Shown: positions 12,811 through 24,900 of the stretch, piece by piece
How positions within the stretch are numbered: the stretch's first letter is position 1
Layout of the letters: each line of letters starts with the position of its first letter
Source: Pilatotrama ljubarskyi
Lineage: Eukaryota; Basidiomycota; Agaricomycetes; Polyporales; Polyporaceae
Assembly: GCA_022385805.1 (NCBI GenBank)
Contig: MU277697.1
Location: 220,974-284,973 of the forward strand
Length of the DNA: 64,000 bases
Direction of reading: 5' to 3'
Made by a program: the position numbers and the translations under genes
Notes under the pieces: model-generated
Seen by the model: the letters and a program-made list of their open reading frames with translations, nothing else
Told to the model about the DNA's origin: nothing
Database searches by the model: none

Positions 12811-13333
12811 TCATCCAGACCTAGGCCATATGACCGTATGGAAGGGTCCTCCTTCGACACCTAATCATGAGTCAAGGAGATCTCAACAACCATAATCTCT
12901 GACAGATATCGTTAGTGAGCTACGTACCTGTAATGTCTTTCATTACCTCTTTCACCTTCCGATCAGACTCGGTCTCTTCCAGCTGCACGGAAGGGTCCCA
13001 ATGGTGCTCTTCCCTGTCTGCTCTTTCCATCTCGGCCTCTGACAGGCTAACAGGGTGAAGTGGTGTCGTGGAGAGAAAGAAGGTGGACTGATGCCCCTCT
13101 ACCGGCTCGTTCTTGTTCGGGATTCGTTTCAGATGGATGTCGTAGCCCACTAAGAAATCGTTGACTAAGTTCAGGATGGTGCCGATGTCGTCAATGCTAG
13201 AGGGAGATCTATCTTTCATCCCTTCAGCAATGACTGTGGCCATCTGCATAGCTTGCTGGTACGTCAACGGGTAGCCGCCACGGACACCAATGCGAGGTTG
13301 ACTCTCTGCGCGCAGCTCGTCGGCCAAAGGCAT
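12811..13333 (-). CDS. Small unknown protein, member of a three-copy local family (copy 1)
   Basis: Two exons: 13333-12928 and 12860-12811. The intron has GTACGT..TTAG borders and joins in frame, giving about 150 residues ending at TGA 12813-12811. I do not recognise the family. The N-terminal half holds RGGYPLTYQQAMQMATVIAE, and DDIGTILNLVNDFLVGYDIH follows; the middle is acidic (EAEMERADREEHHWDPSVQL). No signal peptide or membrane segment. The intron choice is supported by the decayed copy at 20924-21557, which keeps the same downstream frame (GVEGVPFHTIIWP against GVEGGPFHTVIWP here). A third fragment lies at 27812-28075. It sits 0.4 kb from the Plavaka gene, convergent with it. It may be a host gene mobilised by transposons or a cargo gene; function unknown. 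Confidence 0.6.
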
Positions 13334-13749
13334 GATCGCTGTATGCTAATCAATCAGGCGACTTGACAACAGGGATTTGCGCGGCAAACCGTCTTAAGTT
13401 CTGTACGGTGTGAGTGGCAGCTGAGCGATTTGTTAGCCTGTCAGTGAGGTGAAGCGTCGGGGTAGCTTAAGCTTTGGGGAGTGCAGGATACATTCGCACT
13501 GAAACTTGTTCATACATTTATACATATTTCCGGGTTTCCCACGCTCTACAGTGCCGCCGCAAAGTGTAAGCACTACCAACGCCTACAGCTTACTGTACAA
13601 GTAGTACAGGTACAGTACATCGAGAACGCCTCGCATGTGCGCAGGTGCCTATCGGCATTATGATGTAGTCAGTATTTGGTTGTAAGCGTGTTGGAATTAC
13701 ACGATTCTAACTCAATCGGGACGGTCAGCAATCTGGCTTTTCACGCCGT

Positions 13750-13865
13750 GATGGTTCCTGCTCGCTTTGAGCGGTGCTGGGGCAGATCTTAGACTGCTTG
13801 ACAGGACCCTCCCAAAATTGACCTGTCAATCACGGACAGTTGCAGTTGGACATCGGGCACGATGG
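13750..13865 (+). repeat. Dispersed duplicate block, copy 2
   Basis: Similar to 3528-3635 over about 116 bp, same orientation, with small insertions (for example an extra TTAGACTG-like stretch). It lies just beyond the point where homology to beta-mannosidase stops. An insertion or rearrangement involving this block may therefore have removed the 3' part of that gene. Confidence 0.55.
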
Positions 13866-14029
13866 TCGACACGGAGACGTACAGCAGCGCTGGATCTATA
13901 CGGGAATGGAGGTTTGCGAAGCTCAGCCTAGGAGCCGTCTACACTCGCGACTGCCAACCACTAGGTCTGTGCAGCGCCCGTGTTACCGCTATATCGCGAT
14001 GTCGGTACCGTGAGCGGACGGTGGGGAAG

Positions 14030-15784
14030 AGATGCACGTACCGCCCTACGCATGCGAACTGGAAGTCCTGCCAGACAAGGATGCCGAGCTCATCGCAGAT
14101 GTGGTAGAAGCAGTCTGGCTCGTAGACTCCTCAGCCCCAGAGACGGACCATGTTCTGGTTGCCGTCTCGTAAGTCACGCGCGGTAATCCTCGGGGCGCAG
14201 TTCGGTCAGGAAGTTGTGGGCGGGTATCCAGTTCGAGCCTACGGTGCAACGGGGACAGCAAATTAGCGCGGATGGCGGTTGGAGAGATACTCGTGATGCT
14301 CACCTCCCATGCACATACGTACGCGGTTCACTTCAATAAGAAGGTAGTCCCTTTCCCGTGCCGGTCTGGATCGGCGAGCGGCTCCTGTACGAGGTCGACG
14401 CGTCGGAAGCCTATTCTCTTGCGGCATGCGTCGAACCGGACCCGTCGGAGACCTATTCTCGTGTTGCACTCGTCTATCCGGATCCAATGCTACAATATTG
14501 AACACTCAGGTCTATCGGAACGGCGGTCACATACTGTGAATGACCTGGCTTACCCGATAGAGCCAGACTTCGACATCGTACAGCTGCTGTGTGCCAGACC
14601 CCGCCGGCCACCACAGCTGAACCGCATCCGACAGTTTCCAGTTGACGACGCTTTCCAACGTCACGCTTTGCTCTCCCACTGGTATTTTTTCGGACACGTC
14701 CACTGTTTCGCTCATGACTGCTTCCAACCCTTTCAGTAACGAGATGAAGATAGAGTTGACTTGCCGTATGTCGCCCTTCAGAGTCACGTCCACCTTGAGA
14801 GTTGTGGAGAGCTCGGAATGGGAGACGTGCGCGCATGTGCGCATAGACGCGATGCGGACATGATATGCGTTCAGCTTCATGGAGCGGTATGGCCCGCAGG
14901 TCATCAGCTCCGGACCCTATGCAATCGTCTCAGCATGAAGACCACGGAGCATGTACTGCGCGAAGCGTACCCAGTCCCACCTGCATATACGAGGTATCAG
15001 CCATGACGACGTGTGCGCTGAGGACAGCGGACTGACCGCCAGCAGTACTGAGCCTTGCGCACGTAGACCCGGTTCGGGTCGCCGAGGTTCGTCGATCCTG
15101 CGCGAACACGGCCGTATCCTTCTCGCGCTCCTTAGCGACCAGTTTAGCTGATTTGAAGTGCAGGAGGAGGTTGTTGGTGGTTTCCTTGAGAGATCGCCTT
15201 GACACGGGGACCTGTGGTGCCGGTCAGACTCGGAGAAGTGACCGTCACTGGTAGATCGAGGACGTGCCGGATACGTTCGGAACATATTGTCTGTGGCGAG
15301 AACGCGTACGCCATTCTGGGGGTGGAAGAAAGTGAGCAGACTCGCGCGGGAGGGCGCACGGCGTCCCGAGGGTTGCATACGTCTATGACTGACCAGGTAG
15401 ACGTCACATATCGTGTCCAGTCCTTCGAAAAGCAGCTCAAAATGAGATCGCTCTCAGACGTCCTGATCCAAGTCGAACTTGGTATGATAGAGCCACTGGC
15501 GTTTGCCGACCCCTGCGAGATGCTTCAACACCGCTTCCTCCTTCGTTGGGAATCGACATTTAATCACATTGCGCTTCATGTTCCTTGAAGCCTACGAACG
15601 GGTCAGGTATGCGCCCGGCCTTGATGTCTTCAATGTGTATCTCAGATGGGAACGACGTGGCCGTGGTCCATCGCTGGTCATGGTGGTGGGCGAGTTCGTC
15701 GACGACAGAGGATATCGTAGGATCACGCTCTTTCCAATACCATGGATGGTCGAGGAGAATGGTATTGGATTGCATGGGGGCCAT
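14030..15784 (-). pseudogene. Beta-mannosidase (GH2) pseudogene, 3' part missing
   Basis: A relic of a GH2 beta-mannosidase, which releases terminal beta-linked mannose during mannan and N-glycan breakdown. The start is near ATG 15784 (MAPMQSNTILLDHPWYWKER), followed by FPSEIHIEDIKAGRIPDPFV. Then come QWLYHTKFDLDQDV with an in-frame TGA right after it, FELLFEGLDT, ATDNMFRTY, NNLLLHFKSAKLVAKEREKD, GPELMTCGPYRSMKLNAYHV, VQLWWPAGSGTQQLYDVEVW, GSNWIPAHNFL, DGNQNMVRLWG and [16 protein letters not shown]. The pieces are in order but in different frames, with stops inside conserved motifs, so at least three disabling changes exist. Homology ends near 14030. The C-terminal third, expected to hold the catalytic nucleophile, is absent; the block at 13750-13865 follows. 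Confidence 0.85.
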
Positions 15785-16841
15785 CGCGTACAGCAACGAG
15801 TGGGGATCGATTCGTCCCAGCAACAGCGGAAGTGAGTGCAGTAGCTGGGGAGAGCACACCTATAATATTTACTCCGTCGAAGTTCGAACAAGGTGACACG
15901 AGGCCTTTTTCACCGTCGCTGGGACCGAATTGCGTGGCTATCTGCAGACGGAGACTGGATCGCATGCCAGAAGTGTATTCACGGACTACAACACCGGCGG
16001 AGAAGTCACCTACACAGGTTCGTCTACAGGAACACTACTCACGTCGAGAGATGTCCTCCCCAGCTCTCGACCCGCCCTTCACCCAGAAGAAACCTCCAGA
16101 GCCACCAGACGCATCGCATGCCACGTCGCTCCCTTTGGAAGAGCGACGCGGAATGTAGGGGGAAAGCCGCTAGCACGGATGCTCTGCCCAGGGAATGAGG
16201 CTTCGCAGAGGTCGACAGCGTTCGGCGAGCCAATAGACCTGGGCACGATAAAGTTGTTGAAGAAAGCCTATAGACGCCCGAAGGTCGGTATATACGGCTT
16301 GTCGGCAGTTGCCGAGCGCCCCAGGTACTGCGTAGCCGGGCCGTCACATCCGGTGGCGGATGCCTGCCTCAGTGCCTGCGCTGGTTACTGTAACTAGTAG
16401 GTTGTTCCTCAGACTCTCGAGCTTGCTCTCCGCTGGCGACGACGACGATGTCGGCCGCCCCGTGCAACAGCGTGCCGAACGAGTTTTCTGTCTCGGTTGA
16501 AGCTGTCACGAACTGTAAATTGCTGGGCTAGTAGCTGGCTTGCGGAAGTGGTTGAGTGCCACACTTCGCGTGAGCCCACCCTCCTGGTCTTCGAACCACC
16601 GCTGCGGTACTCGCCATTGGCCACTCTCCTCCTCCTTCCACATCCGAACCACTCTCTATGGCGGTCCCCTCTGTATATAAAGCAGTTGCCACGCATGCCT
16701 CTCTCTTCCTCTCCAGCTTAAGCTTCACAGCCTCATACCCCCACCGTAATCTCGTGGCCAGGCCTTTGTCCTCGAGTCCAAGCTGCAGCCCGGATCCTCG
16801 CACATCAACAACAACAGCCTTTGTTTACACTTCTCCACCCC

Positions 16842-16849
16842 TATATAAT
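16842..16849 (+). promoter_or_regulatory. TATA box candidate upstream of 16987 gene
   Basis: TATATAAT, 138 bp before ATG 16987, in a CT-rich promoter-like stretch. A second candidate (TATATAA, 16674-16680) lies 310 bp before the ATG. Confidence 0.45.
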
Positions 16850-16986
16850 CGAGCCCTTCTCAATCTCTCCCCTGATTCTCGCTTTCATTCCCGCCTCATC
16901 ACGTCGCACGTTCGCAAACCTCATTGCATCCGCGCGAGCACAACGGCCACAGTTTCCACACGAACCTCTACACACAAACACGCGTC

Positions 16987-17673
16987 ATGACTATCACACA
17001 CTCGAGCACCAATCTCGACCGCGCCATCGCGAACGTCAAGGAGCACGGCCACCCGGTAACCGTGCCCAACGTGCTCGCCGCGTACATCCAATGCATCGCC
17101 GCGCACCTCCCACCCGAAGACGCCACAGACCAGGACGCGATCGCGCAGACCGCCGTAGCCTCGTTCGAACGTGCGATGGACAAGTACCCCGCGCCTTCGC
17201 CTCCCAGTCCCTCGCCACGCGCCAAGTCGCGGAGCAGCTCGAAGACCAAGCCAGTCTCGCAGGAGCGCGCTCAAGCTGAAGCTGCTGACGTCGCCCCGGA
17301 CTGTTGTCTGGGGACGCGGATGTTCTGCGCGGAGGTCGCGCAGCTGAGGAGCGAGTACCTCAAGGCGCTGTGGCGCGCGTCGGACGACTCTGGCGCTCCA
17401 GGGTGCAGGTGCCGGTCATGCGGATGCCTGCTGAAGGTGTGCGCGAGCCAGGTGAGGACGCTGGACCCGGAGGAAGAGGACGGGCTGCGCGAACGAGAGG
17501 CCGCACGCTCGGTGCGGAAACGCCGTGCTCGTGAGTGTGTTCTGCGTGTTGATAGGTAGCGCGTGTGGCTGACTGGGTGCGTTGTAGGCAAGACGAAGGG
17601 TATGGGTACGAAGAAGAAGGCTCGCGTACCGTTTGACCCGTATGCGCCGTCGACCAGTCGGGCCGCCATGTAA
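16987..17673 (+). CDS. Hypothetical protein with Cys cluster and basic tail
   Basis: Exon 1 runs from ATG 16987 to about 17530 (..KRRARE frame, GTGAGT donor). Exon 2 resumes after TTGTAG near 17587 and ends at TAA 17671-17673, giving about 210 residues. I do not recognise the family. The N-terminal 70 residues look helical (SSTNLDRAIANVKEHGHPV, YIQCIAAHLPPEDATDQDAI). A Ser/Pro/Lys-rich linker follows, then a helix with EVAQLRSEYLKALWRASD and a compact Cys cluster (CRCRSCGCLLKVC) that could bind a metal. The C-terminus is basic (KGMGTKKKARVPFDPY) and could be a nuclear localisation signal. Strong third-position GC supports coding. Confidence 0.7.
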
Positions 17674-18077
17674 TTGCCTCGTCGTGGCCACAGTCTAACA
17701 GTTATGCACACCTCTGCCATATCTCTCTCGTTCTGTCAGTTGTAGCACATGATTCTCCCAGTGTATCGATACGTCGCGTCTCGTTCTCATTATCACTAGC
17801 TCCTTCCCTCACATTTCGACTGTCTACAGTCCACCTCGGTCGGACTGGAGTGGATGATCGCGGATCGTTATCTCGCCCTATTATGAGCGGTTCAGCACGG
17901 GCGCCTAGTATCTACCGATCCTCGAATGACATCACGCTTACCTCGCGCACTCGCGCGCTCCAACACGCGCGACCTCCTCAAAACCCTCTCCCCACAGCTA
18001 ATCATGGCCGCAAAGTTTCCTCCTCTCTTCCTCCTCGTTCGCTCGCGCGCGCTCTCGACAGCGTCCACGCCACAGCC

Positions 18078-20353
18078 ATGCCCATGCCCTTCGCGCGTTC
18101 CTCCTCGTCGACCAAGACGCCTCTCCCCACCGTCGCCACTCAGAGTGATCCGCTCAATGGCTCGCGACCACGGCGAGCATGGACAACAACGGGGTGCATA
18201 CGCACCACGGTCACCCTAGTCGTCCTCGCAGCGTACTTTGCCTGGACGTGGCCGTGGTACTTCCGCCACGACGCCCCAGCCGACCCGGACTTGCCTCAGG
18301 CTGCTTGGGGCTCTCCAGCGAGCCTCCCAGTGCAGCAAGCACACGCTAACGCTGAGGCGGACTTGACTGCGGAGGGTGTCTTGCGCGCGCCGCCGCTGGG
18401 TGTGCCGGAGAGTCTGCAGACGAAGTGGGGCCAGTATTCGCCCTGGCATGCGTTGGACAAGTACCGCGCGCCGCCCGCGGGGTGCAATATCACACAGGTG
18501 AGCATTCGCTCTGGTTCCTTGGCGAGGGAGCGGCAAAGGGAGGGGTGCAGTCGAGAATGAACGGACTTGACACTTTGGCCGCGCCAGGCGGACGGGGTGC
18601 GCGACCGGCGAGGTGCGTTTTGCTGGTCGCGTGCGCCGTTTGCAGGAACGTGGTTGGTCGAGGATGGGCGTATCGCGAAGTTGAGATGCAGGCGATATGT
18701 CTCGAGAAGGTTTGCGAGAACATCGGCCGTGCGCTAGCAGATAGGTCTGTGCACTTTCCAGGGCTCTCTGGTACCGCGCAGCGAATATCTGCAACAGAGC
18801 TTGCGCGCGAACTCTTCGTAGACTCCCAGAGCCGTCATCCTTCACCTCGTCATTCTCAGAAAGTTCCATTATATACTGACAGAACCTATGCACAGGTCAA
18901 CATCGTGCGTCATTCCATCTATCTATACCTTCCGCTTCCCTTGCGAGCCAACCCTTCGTGACACAGCTCCAACGCCATGGTGCACGCTACCCGAACGCGG
19001 ACGACGGCGAGAACTATGCAAAGGCTGTCGAGCACCTCGCCTCCGCGGACAAGTTCCGTGACAAGCGCCTCAAGTTCCTAAAAGAGTACGAGTACGAGCT
19101 TGGCGCGGACGACCTTGTGCCGTTCGGTGCTGCCCAGTAAGCCTGTTCCTTTCGAGGTGGCAGCAGATGGATGAGCTAATGAGGGGACGACTAGGACGTT
19201 CGAAGCGGGACAGGTTGCATTCAAGCGATATATGCATCTCGTGAACTCTACGCAGCTTCCGTTCGTCAGGGCTGCAGGAGCCCCGAGGGTGGTCTCTACC
19301 GCGACCAACTGGACGGTCGGTACGTCGCGCGTGGCCTGGCGTTGTGAAGATCATCCCTGATCCATGGCGCAGGATTTGCCGCTGCGAGCCAACAGCGCTA
19401 TCAACCATACCTCAATGTGATCATCTCTGAAGAGGTACGCTGGTCCAGACGTCTGCGTCTACTTTGGTCGCTGAAGGGCAGCAGTACAACAACACGCTCA
19501 ACAACGACTGCCCGAACGCTAGCGACGGCTCCCCGGAGATGGACATCTGGCTTTCCGTGTTCGCGCCGCCGATTGCGGAGCGGCTGCTCAAGGGCGCGCC
19601 CGGTGCGAACCTCACGGACATGGACATATTTAACCTGCTCGCGATGTGCCCGTTCGAGACAGTCGCGAAGGAGACGATGAGCCCGTTCTGCTCGATGTTC
19701 ACCGAGGACGACTTCCGCGCGTTCGAGTACCATGGGGATCTGGAGAAGTACTACAAGACCGGGTGCGTCGCTTTGCTCGCTCCCGCCCGTCATACCGGCT
19801 GGAGCTGATCCCGTCGTCTGGTAGGTATGGAGAGAAGCTCGGCCCGATCCAGGGCGTGGGATACGTGAACGAGCTCCTCGCCCGGCTCACTGGGACGCCC
19901 GTCAAGGACCACACGACGCACAACTCCTCGCTGGAGTTCCCGCTCGACCGCAACGTCTACGCGGACTTCACGCATGAGAACTTGATGATCGCCGTGTACG
20001 CCGCGATGGGCCTCTTCAACGTGACGTCTCCGCTAGACCCACGCCATATGCCGCCGCCGGACCACGAGGACCCGAGCGGGCAGAGTTGGGTCGCGTCGCG
20101 GATGGTGCCGTTCTCGGCTAGGATGGTCACTGAGCGGCTCGAGTGCGTGCGGGTCGAGCCTGAGACGCAAGAGAACGGAGAGAAGACGAAGGTGAGGGAA
20201 GGAACGTACGTGCGGGTGCTGGTGAACGACGAGGTGCAGCCGCTCGAGTTTTGCGGGGGCGAGCAGGGGCTGTGCGAGCTGGAGAAGTTCGTGGAGAGTC
20301 AGGAGTATGCACGCAACAGCGGGAATGGGGACTTCGAGCTGTGTTACAGCTGA
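18078..20353 (+). CDS. Histidine acid phosphatase / phytase-like, type II membrane anchored
   Basis: A histidine-acid-phosphatase-superfamily enzyme, which cleaves phosphate monoesters such as phytate through a phospho-histidine. ATG 18078 gives about 37 polar residues, then one hydrophobic segment (TTVTLVVLAAYFAWTWPWYF). This suggests a type II anchor or uncleaved signal instead of free secretion. Exon 1 ends at 18497 (..GCNITQ). A 9-nt exon at 18896-18904 encodes VNI, and exon 3 (18967-19136) opens with LQRHGARYP, the catalytic RHGxRxP. The C-terminal catalytic dipeptide region reads YADFTHENLM, so the usual HD is HE here. N-glycosylation sequons and spaced Cys residues fit a secretory enzyme. 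Later introns are short and canonical; the stop is TGA 20351-20353. An alternative in-frame ATG lies near 17883. The substrate is inferred from the family only. Confidence 0.9.
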
Positions 20354-20923
20354 GCCCGTCGAGGATGTGAGGCTGAGAGGGGAGGGTAGGGACCATCTAT
20401 ACGACTGCGATGCTTGGTTTACGTTCGACACGACATCCTTCAAGTTATGCTTCGGTTCGCCGTGCTAGATATATACATATGTGCTTTCGTTGCTCTTCAG
20501 TTCTGTATTTGTATGAGATGACGTGTAAGCACACCATATATTCTACGGATATACGTTTTCTGTAGAAGTAGCACTGCATGCGGCCAGCTCGAGCTGTACT
20601 GCACAGCTGGCAGCAGTACATACTGCGGGCGGACGCTTTTGACGCGACTAGTACTGGCAGGTCATGATGTCACATAGGTTCTAACCATAGCAGCTCGGGC
20701 TGCAATTTACATCTTGTTACGTGGGCTGCACAGTGCCACACCGGTTGCAGCCGAGCTTCACGCGCACCACCTCAACTCGTTTCAGAATCAAATACCTTTT
20801 CCAGAGAAGGAGGGCCGTTTCGTACTTCCTATGGCATAGGGATGGACTGGCCATTCTGTTGTTGACCGTCCGGATGAATCCATGCACGGCGCCATGTCGA
20901 GGACAAGGCGAATCGGAGTACAA
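20354..20923. other. Intergenic, 3' flank of phytase
   Basis: No gene seen. The first 200 bp are AT-richer than the surroundings and likely hold the phytase 3' UTR and poly(A) site. The rest has short open stretches only. Confidence 0.4.
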
Positions 20924-21557
20924 TCACAGCACGGTGCAGCGCGACCGTACAAGGGTGCGTTGCATCATGCACCCGAGCCGTCGAGGCTCTCCTAATGAGA
21001 TGTGCAACTTCAATGGTTGTCCACACGGCCATCGATCGTCCAAAGGCCATATGATCGTATGGAACGGCACTCCTTCGACACCTAACAACGGGGACAGATG
21101 AACAACCATTGGAATGAGTAATTTGCCGAGAAGACGTACAAGGTACCTGTCTCTCTGTCTGACGAGACGGTCAGTGTCGGTCTCCTGCAGTTGCACGGAG
21201 GGATCCCAATAGTGCGATTTATTATCTGCTCTTTCTAGCTTTCTCCGAGAGGTTGGCAGGGCGGCGTGGTGTTGTGGCGAAAAAGAAGGTTAGTGATTTA
21301 CCATCGGGATCATTCTTGTTCAAGATGCGGCAGATGAGAGGTCGTAGCCGTCCAATATGTCGTTGATGAGATTGAGGATGCCCCCGATATCGTCGACGCC
21401 GCGAGGAGGTTCCTCTCCAACGTGTCGAGCTATGGCCGTGGCCATCTGCAGAGCCTGCTCGTACGTGTAAGCATAGCCGCCGCGGACGGTGCGCCGGCTC
21501 TTATGGATAGTCCTATCGATTGGCCTGCGAATCTTTCTCGCTGCGGCGGCGGGCATG
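20924..21557 (-). pseudogene. Decayed copy 2 of the small unknown family
   Basis: Related to the gene at 12811-13333. It begins near ATG 21557 (MPAAAARKIRRPIDRT) with RGGYAYTYEQALQMATAIAR and DDIGGILNLINDILDGYDL, then breaks: a one-base loss puts a stop after GYDLSSAAS. The next piece (ILNKNDPDGKSLTFFFATTP) is in another frame and stops at two TAA/TGA-type codons. The following piece (HYWDPSVQLQETDTDRL) is in a third frame. The 3' part (GVEGVPFHTIIWPLDDRW) still matches exon 2 of the intact copy and reads on further. At least two frameshifts make this a pseudogene. Confidence 0.7.
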
Positions 21558-21988
21558 ATCGCTAAGAGATGATGCATGATGAGGTAGACAGCTCAACGAC
21601 ATCGACCTCAGGCTGCTCTGCTTACCGTACTCCTGTGTGTTCAGATTGGTCGATACATGGTAATGAGCTCGTTCCTGTAGAATACTACGAGTAGCGTTGT
21701 TGGGCAGATTTTCCACGGGATCTTAAGCTCGTGGTAGCGAGGATGTGCAAGAAGGCAAGGAGGAGAAGTCCAAGAGGAACTTGCAAGACGCGACGGCAAA
21801 CGCGACGTAAATGAACCACGGTCACGTGCATGACGAGTTTGATTGCGTCACACGGTGCAGCGCGCCTTTCTGCGATCTGCCCGGAGACGCTGCGCCGATG
21901 TCTTGAACTCGGGCGACGACTGTCCACGGTCGCCTCCTCCTTTCTTTCTCCCACCACGTCGTCTCATACCCTCTGCCAGCGCACACAA

Positions 21989-24900
21989 GATGATGAACGT
22001 CACGCAGCCCCAGAAGGATAGAGGATACATTCCGTTGGCAGATCATGGCCTGTGAGCTCCCCAGCCACCGTCTTCGTGGGCTTACCTGCTTATCATGGAC
22101 ACTACGCTTCTGTGCAGCATTGGGAACCTTCGAACTGCTGCGCTGGTACGCATGATGTTTTAGGACAGTGGACGTATCCAGTCTGATAGGCTATGTAGAT
22201 CAGCACCGACGGTTCCGGTAAGCCCCACCCTTACCGTCCTTGTCCACCGGAACCGAGACTCCTCCTGCTTCGCGTATGCGTCTCTTGGAAGGCTCTTTCT
22301 TGCGATACGTAGTCTTCAGAGAGGAACTCTGTTCTCATATGATTCTGCAGTTGAGAGCTACTGTGTGCCCAACTTCGACTCGCCATCCGTCTTCGCCCGC
22401 ATCCTCGACAAGGACAAGGTTAGCGCTGCATTCCGTAAAGTCCGCGTCTTGCTAAGCCGTGTGTTGCTAGGGCGGTCATTTCTCCATCACCCCGACCGTT
22501 CCGTTCACCACCAAGCAGAGCTATCTGCCAAACTCTAATGTGGGTCTTCTGCCCTCGCTATCTCTCAGTCGGGACTTACCTTTGGCATAGATACTGCAAA
22601 CCAAGTAAGCGAACCTGTCAGCCTAAGGTGTATTATCTCTGCTGAAACCCATCAAGATACCTGAACGAGCAGGGGGTGGCTACAGTCACCGGTACGTGAA
22701 GTTCGTACACGAAGCTCTGCCTGACAGTTAACCTGCGAATACAAAGATTTCCTGCCTCGCCAGCCCAAGAGCGCGACTGCTCGTCCTCTCCTAGCATGGC
22801 TAATCCGGCGCGTTGAGGTACGCTGATAGTATTATCTGATGACAGTGTTCGTGCTTACCTGATTACACAGGTGATCCGCGGCTCCATGCCGCTCCGTGTC
22901 GAATGCGCCCCTGCGTTCAACTATGCCCGGTCACCCCATACCACCGACATTATCCTCGACACCTCCGTCGCGCTCTCCTTCTCTTCGGTCCCGCGCGGCA
23001 GCCACGATAAGGCGCTTTTCTCTTCTCCGGACGCCGGGCTCGACCTCGACCTGCGCTTCATTGCCGAGTCGGGGCTCGAGAACGTGCAGGAGCCGCACGT
23101 GCAATTGAATTTGCTGGATCTGCGCGCGCAGGGGCATAAGGGCCCGGGCGTGTGGACGGAGCTGGAGCTGAGGGAGGGCCAGGCGGTTACGTTTGTGCTG
23201 AGGACGCCGCCGGATGTGAAGTTGCCGCCGCAGGCGCATCCGACGCGGGAGACTGCGGAGGAGATGGGAGTCCCGTACGAGAGTGAGTTGCTATTGCTGA
23301 GACAGTTCCGTTCGACGCCGGACTGAAATGTCGGCAGAACTCGTTGCGGGAGCGTCGACGCTACGTCCCCCCGACGACCCGATCCTCACTCGGGTAGGTC
23401 TCGAAAAGTCCACCCTTATTCAGGAGCCTTGCTCATAGACGCGCAGAGCCTCCTTCGTGAATTACTCGAGGTCCGTTCTCGCTCCGTACGCACGGTGTCA
23501 GAGCACTGATCTTCGTGCTCCTATGATTCAGCAAACGAACAGTTACTGGAACGCGTGGATCGGACGCTCGACATACACTGGTTCTTGGAAGGAGGCGGTC
23601 AACAGGAGCGCACTCGCTCTGAAGCTACTCATCTATGAGCCGACGGGCGCGGTCGTTGCGAGCCCCACGTTCAGTCTGCCCGAGTACATTGGGGGCACAC
23701 GAAACTGGTACGTAATCAGCCTAACTATACTTGCGAAAGTATGGACGATTGACTCAGAGGACATGCATACAGGGACTATCGGTAGGTGTTCATATACGGG
23801 GAGGATGCGACGAAGTGTATTGACAGCATGGTAGGGCGTCGTGGATTCGCGATTCCTCCTTCACGCTGTACGCGCTCATCCGACTGGGCTTCACTCATGA
23901 AGCGAATGGTCCGTCCTTCCATATATTGCATTAGGTAGTGCTTGATGCTCAGGGTTGCAGCATACATGGAGTTCATCTTCGAGCGCGTGAGAGGCCGCGA
24001 TGCGGATGGTTCCCTCAAGATCATGTATGTCAAGTTCTCTCTGGAGGCATTGAATCAGTGCTTCATGTGCCCATGGCAAACAGGTATACTATTCACGGTG
24101 AGTTCGACTCGGCGTATGCTATTTGGAGAGATGACCTGACGAGAGACCTCCCCAAAGGCGAGAAGGAGTTTCCGGAAGAGGAGCTCTTGCATTTAGACGG
24201 ACACAAGGGCTCGAAACCCGTGCGGTATGTGCATAGCTCCGTTTATCGCACTCTCCGGAGCTCATGTTGCGGCTAGAATCGGGAACGGCGCAATTGACCA
24301 TGTACAGCTGGTGCGTCATGCCTTGGTCTCATTTGAAGGAACTTCGAGGCTTATTTCGAGGACAATGCCTCAAGGATATATACGGCGAATTGTGAGAATT
24401 TTCGTGAACTCACTAGCAGCATGGAATTGGCTGACGTGCGCAGAATGGACTGTATCTATCTTTCGCAGAAGGTGTGTTGAAGGACTCTTCTTTCATCTTC
24501 TCGCTTCCACTCACTCATCTTCACGAATGTGGTAGTATGGACGACCGCTGGTATGTGCACCCATATTTTAGGGTCCTCTCATGGGCTTGCTGATGGCGCT
24601 TCGCAAGGGATACGACACCTGGTAAGTCCATTGCGTCAGGCAGCGTTGGCGATACTGACTCGCGCATATAGGGTAGCAGTTAGAGATATGTGAGTCCCCG
24701 CGGTATCGTTGAGTAGGCCCTCCGCTGACGCTTTCCTGCAGCGTGGAATGTGCGCGGTCCCTGCTATTACCTTGTTACACGTGCTGATTACCTGGACCCC
24801 CCAATAGACGTGATCGCCCACGTCCACGATCCGGACTTGTACGTTTGCCCTCACAGGAACCCTCTTCAGCTTCCTTCCTGGAGGCTTACATCGTATCGCC

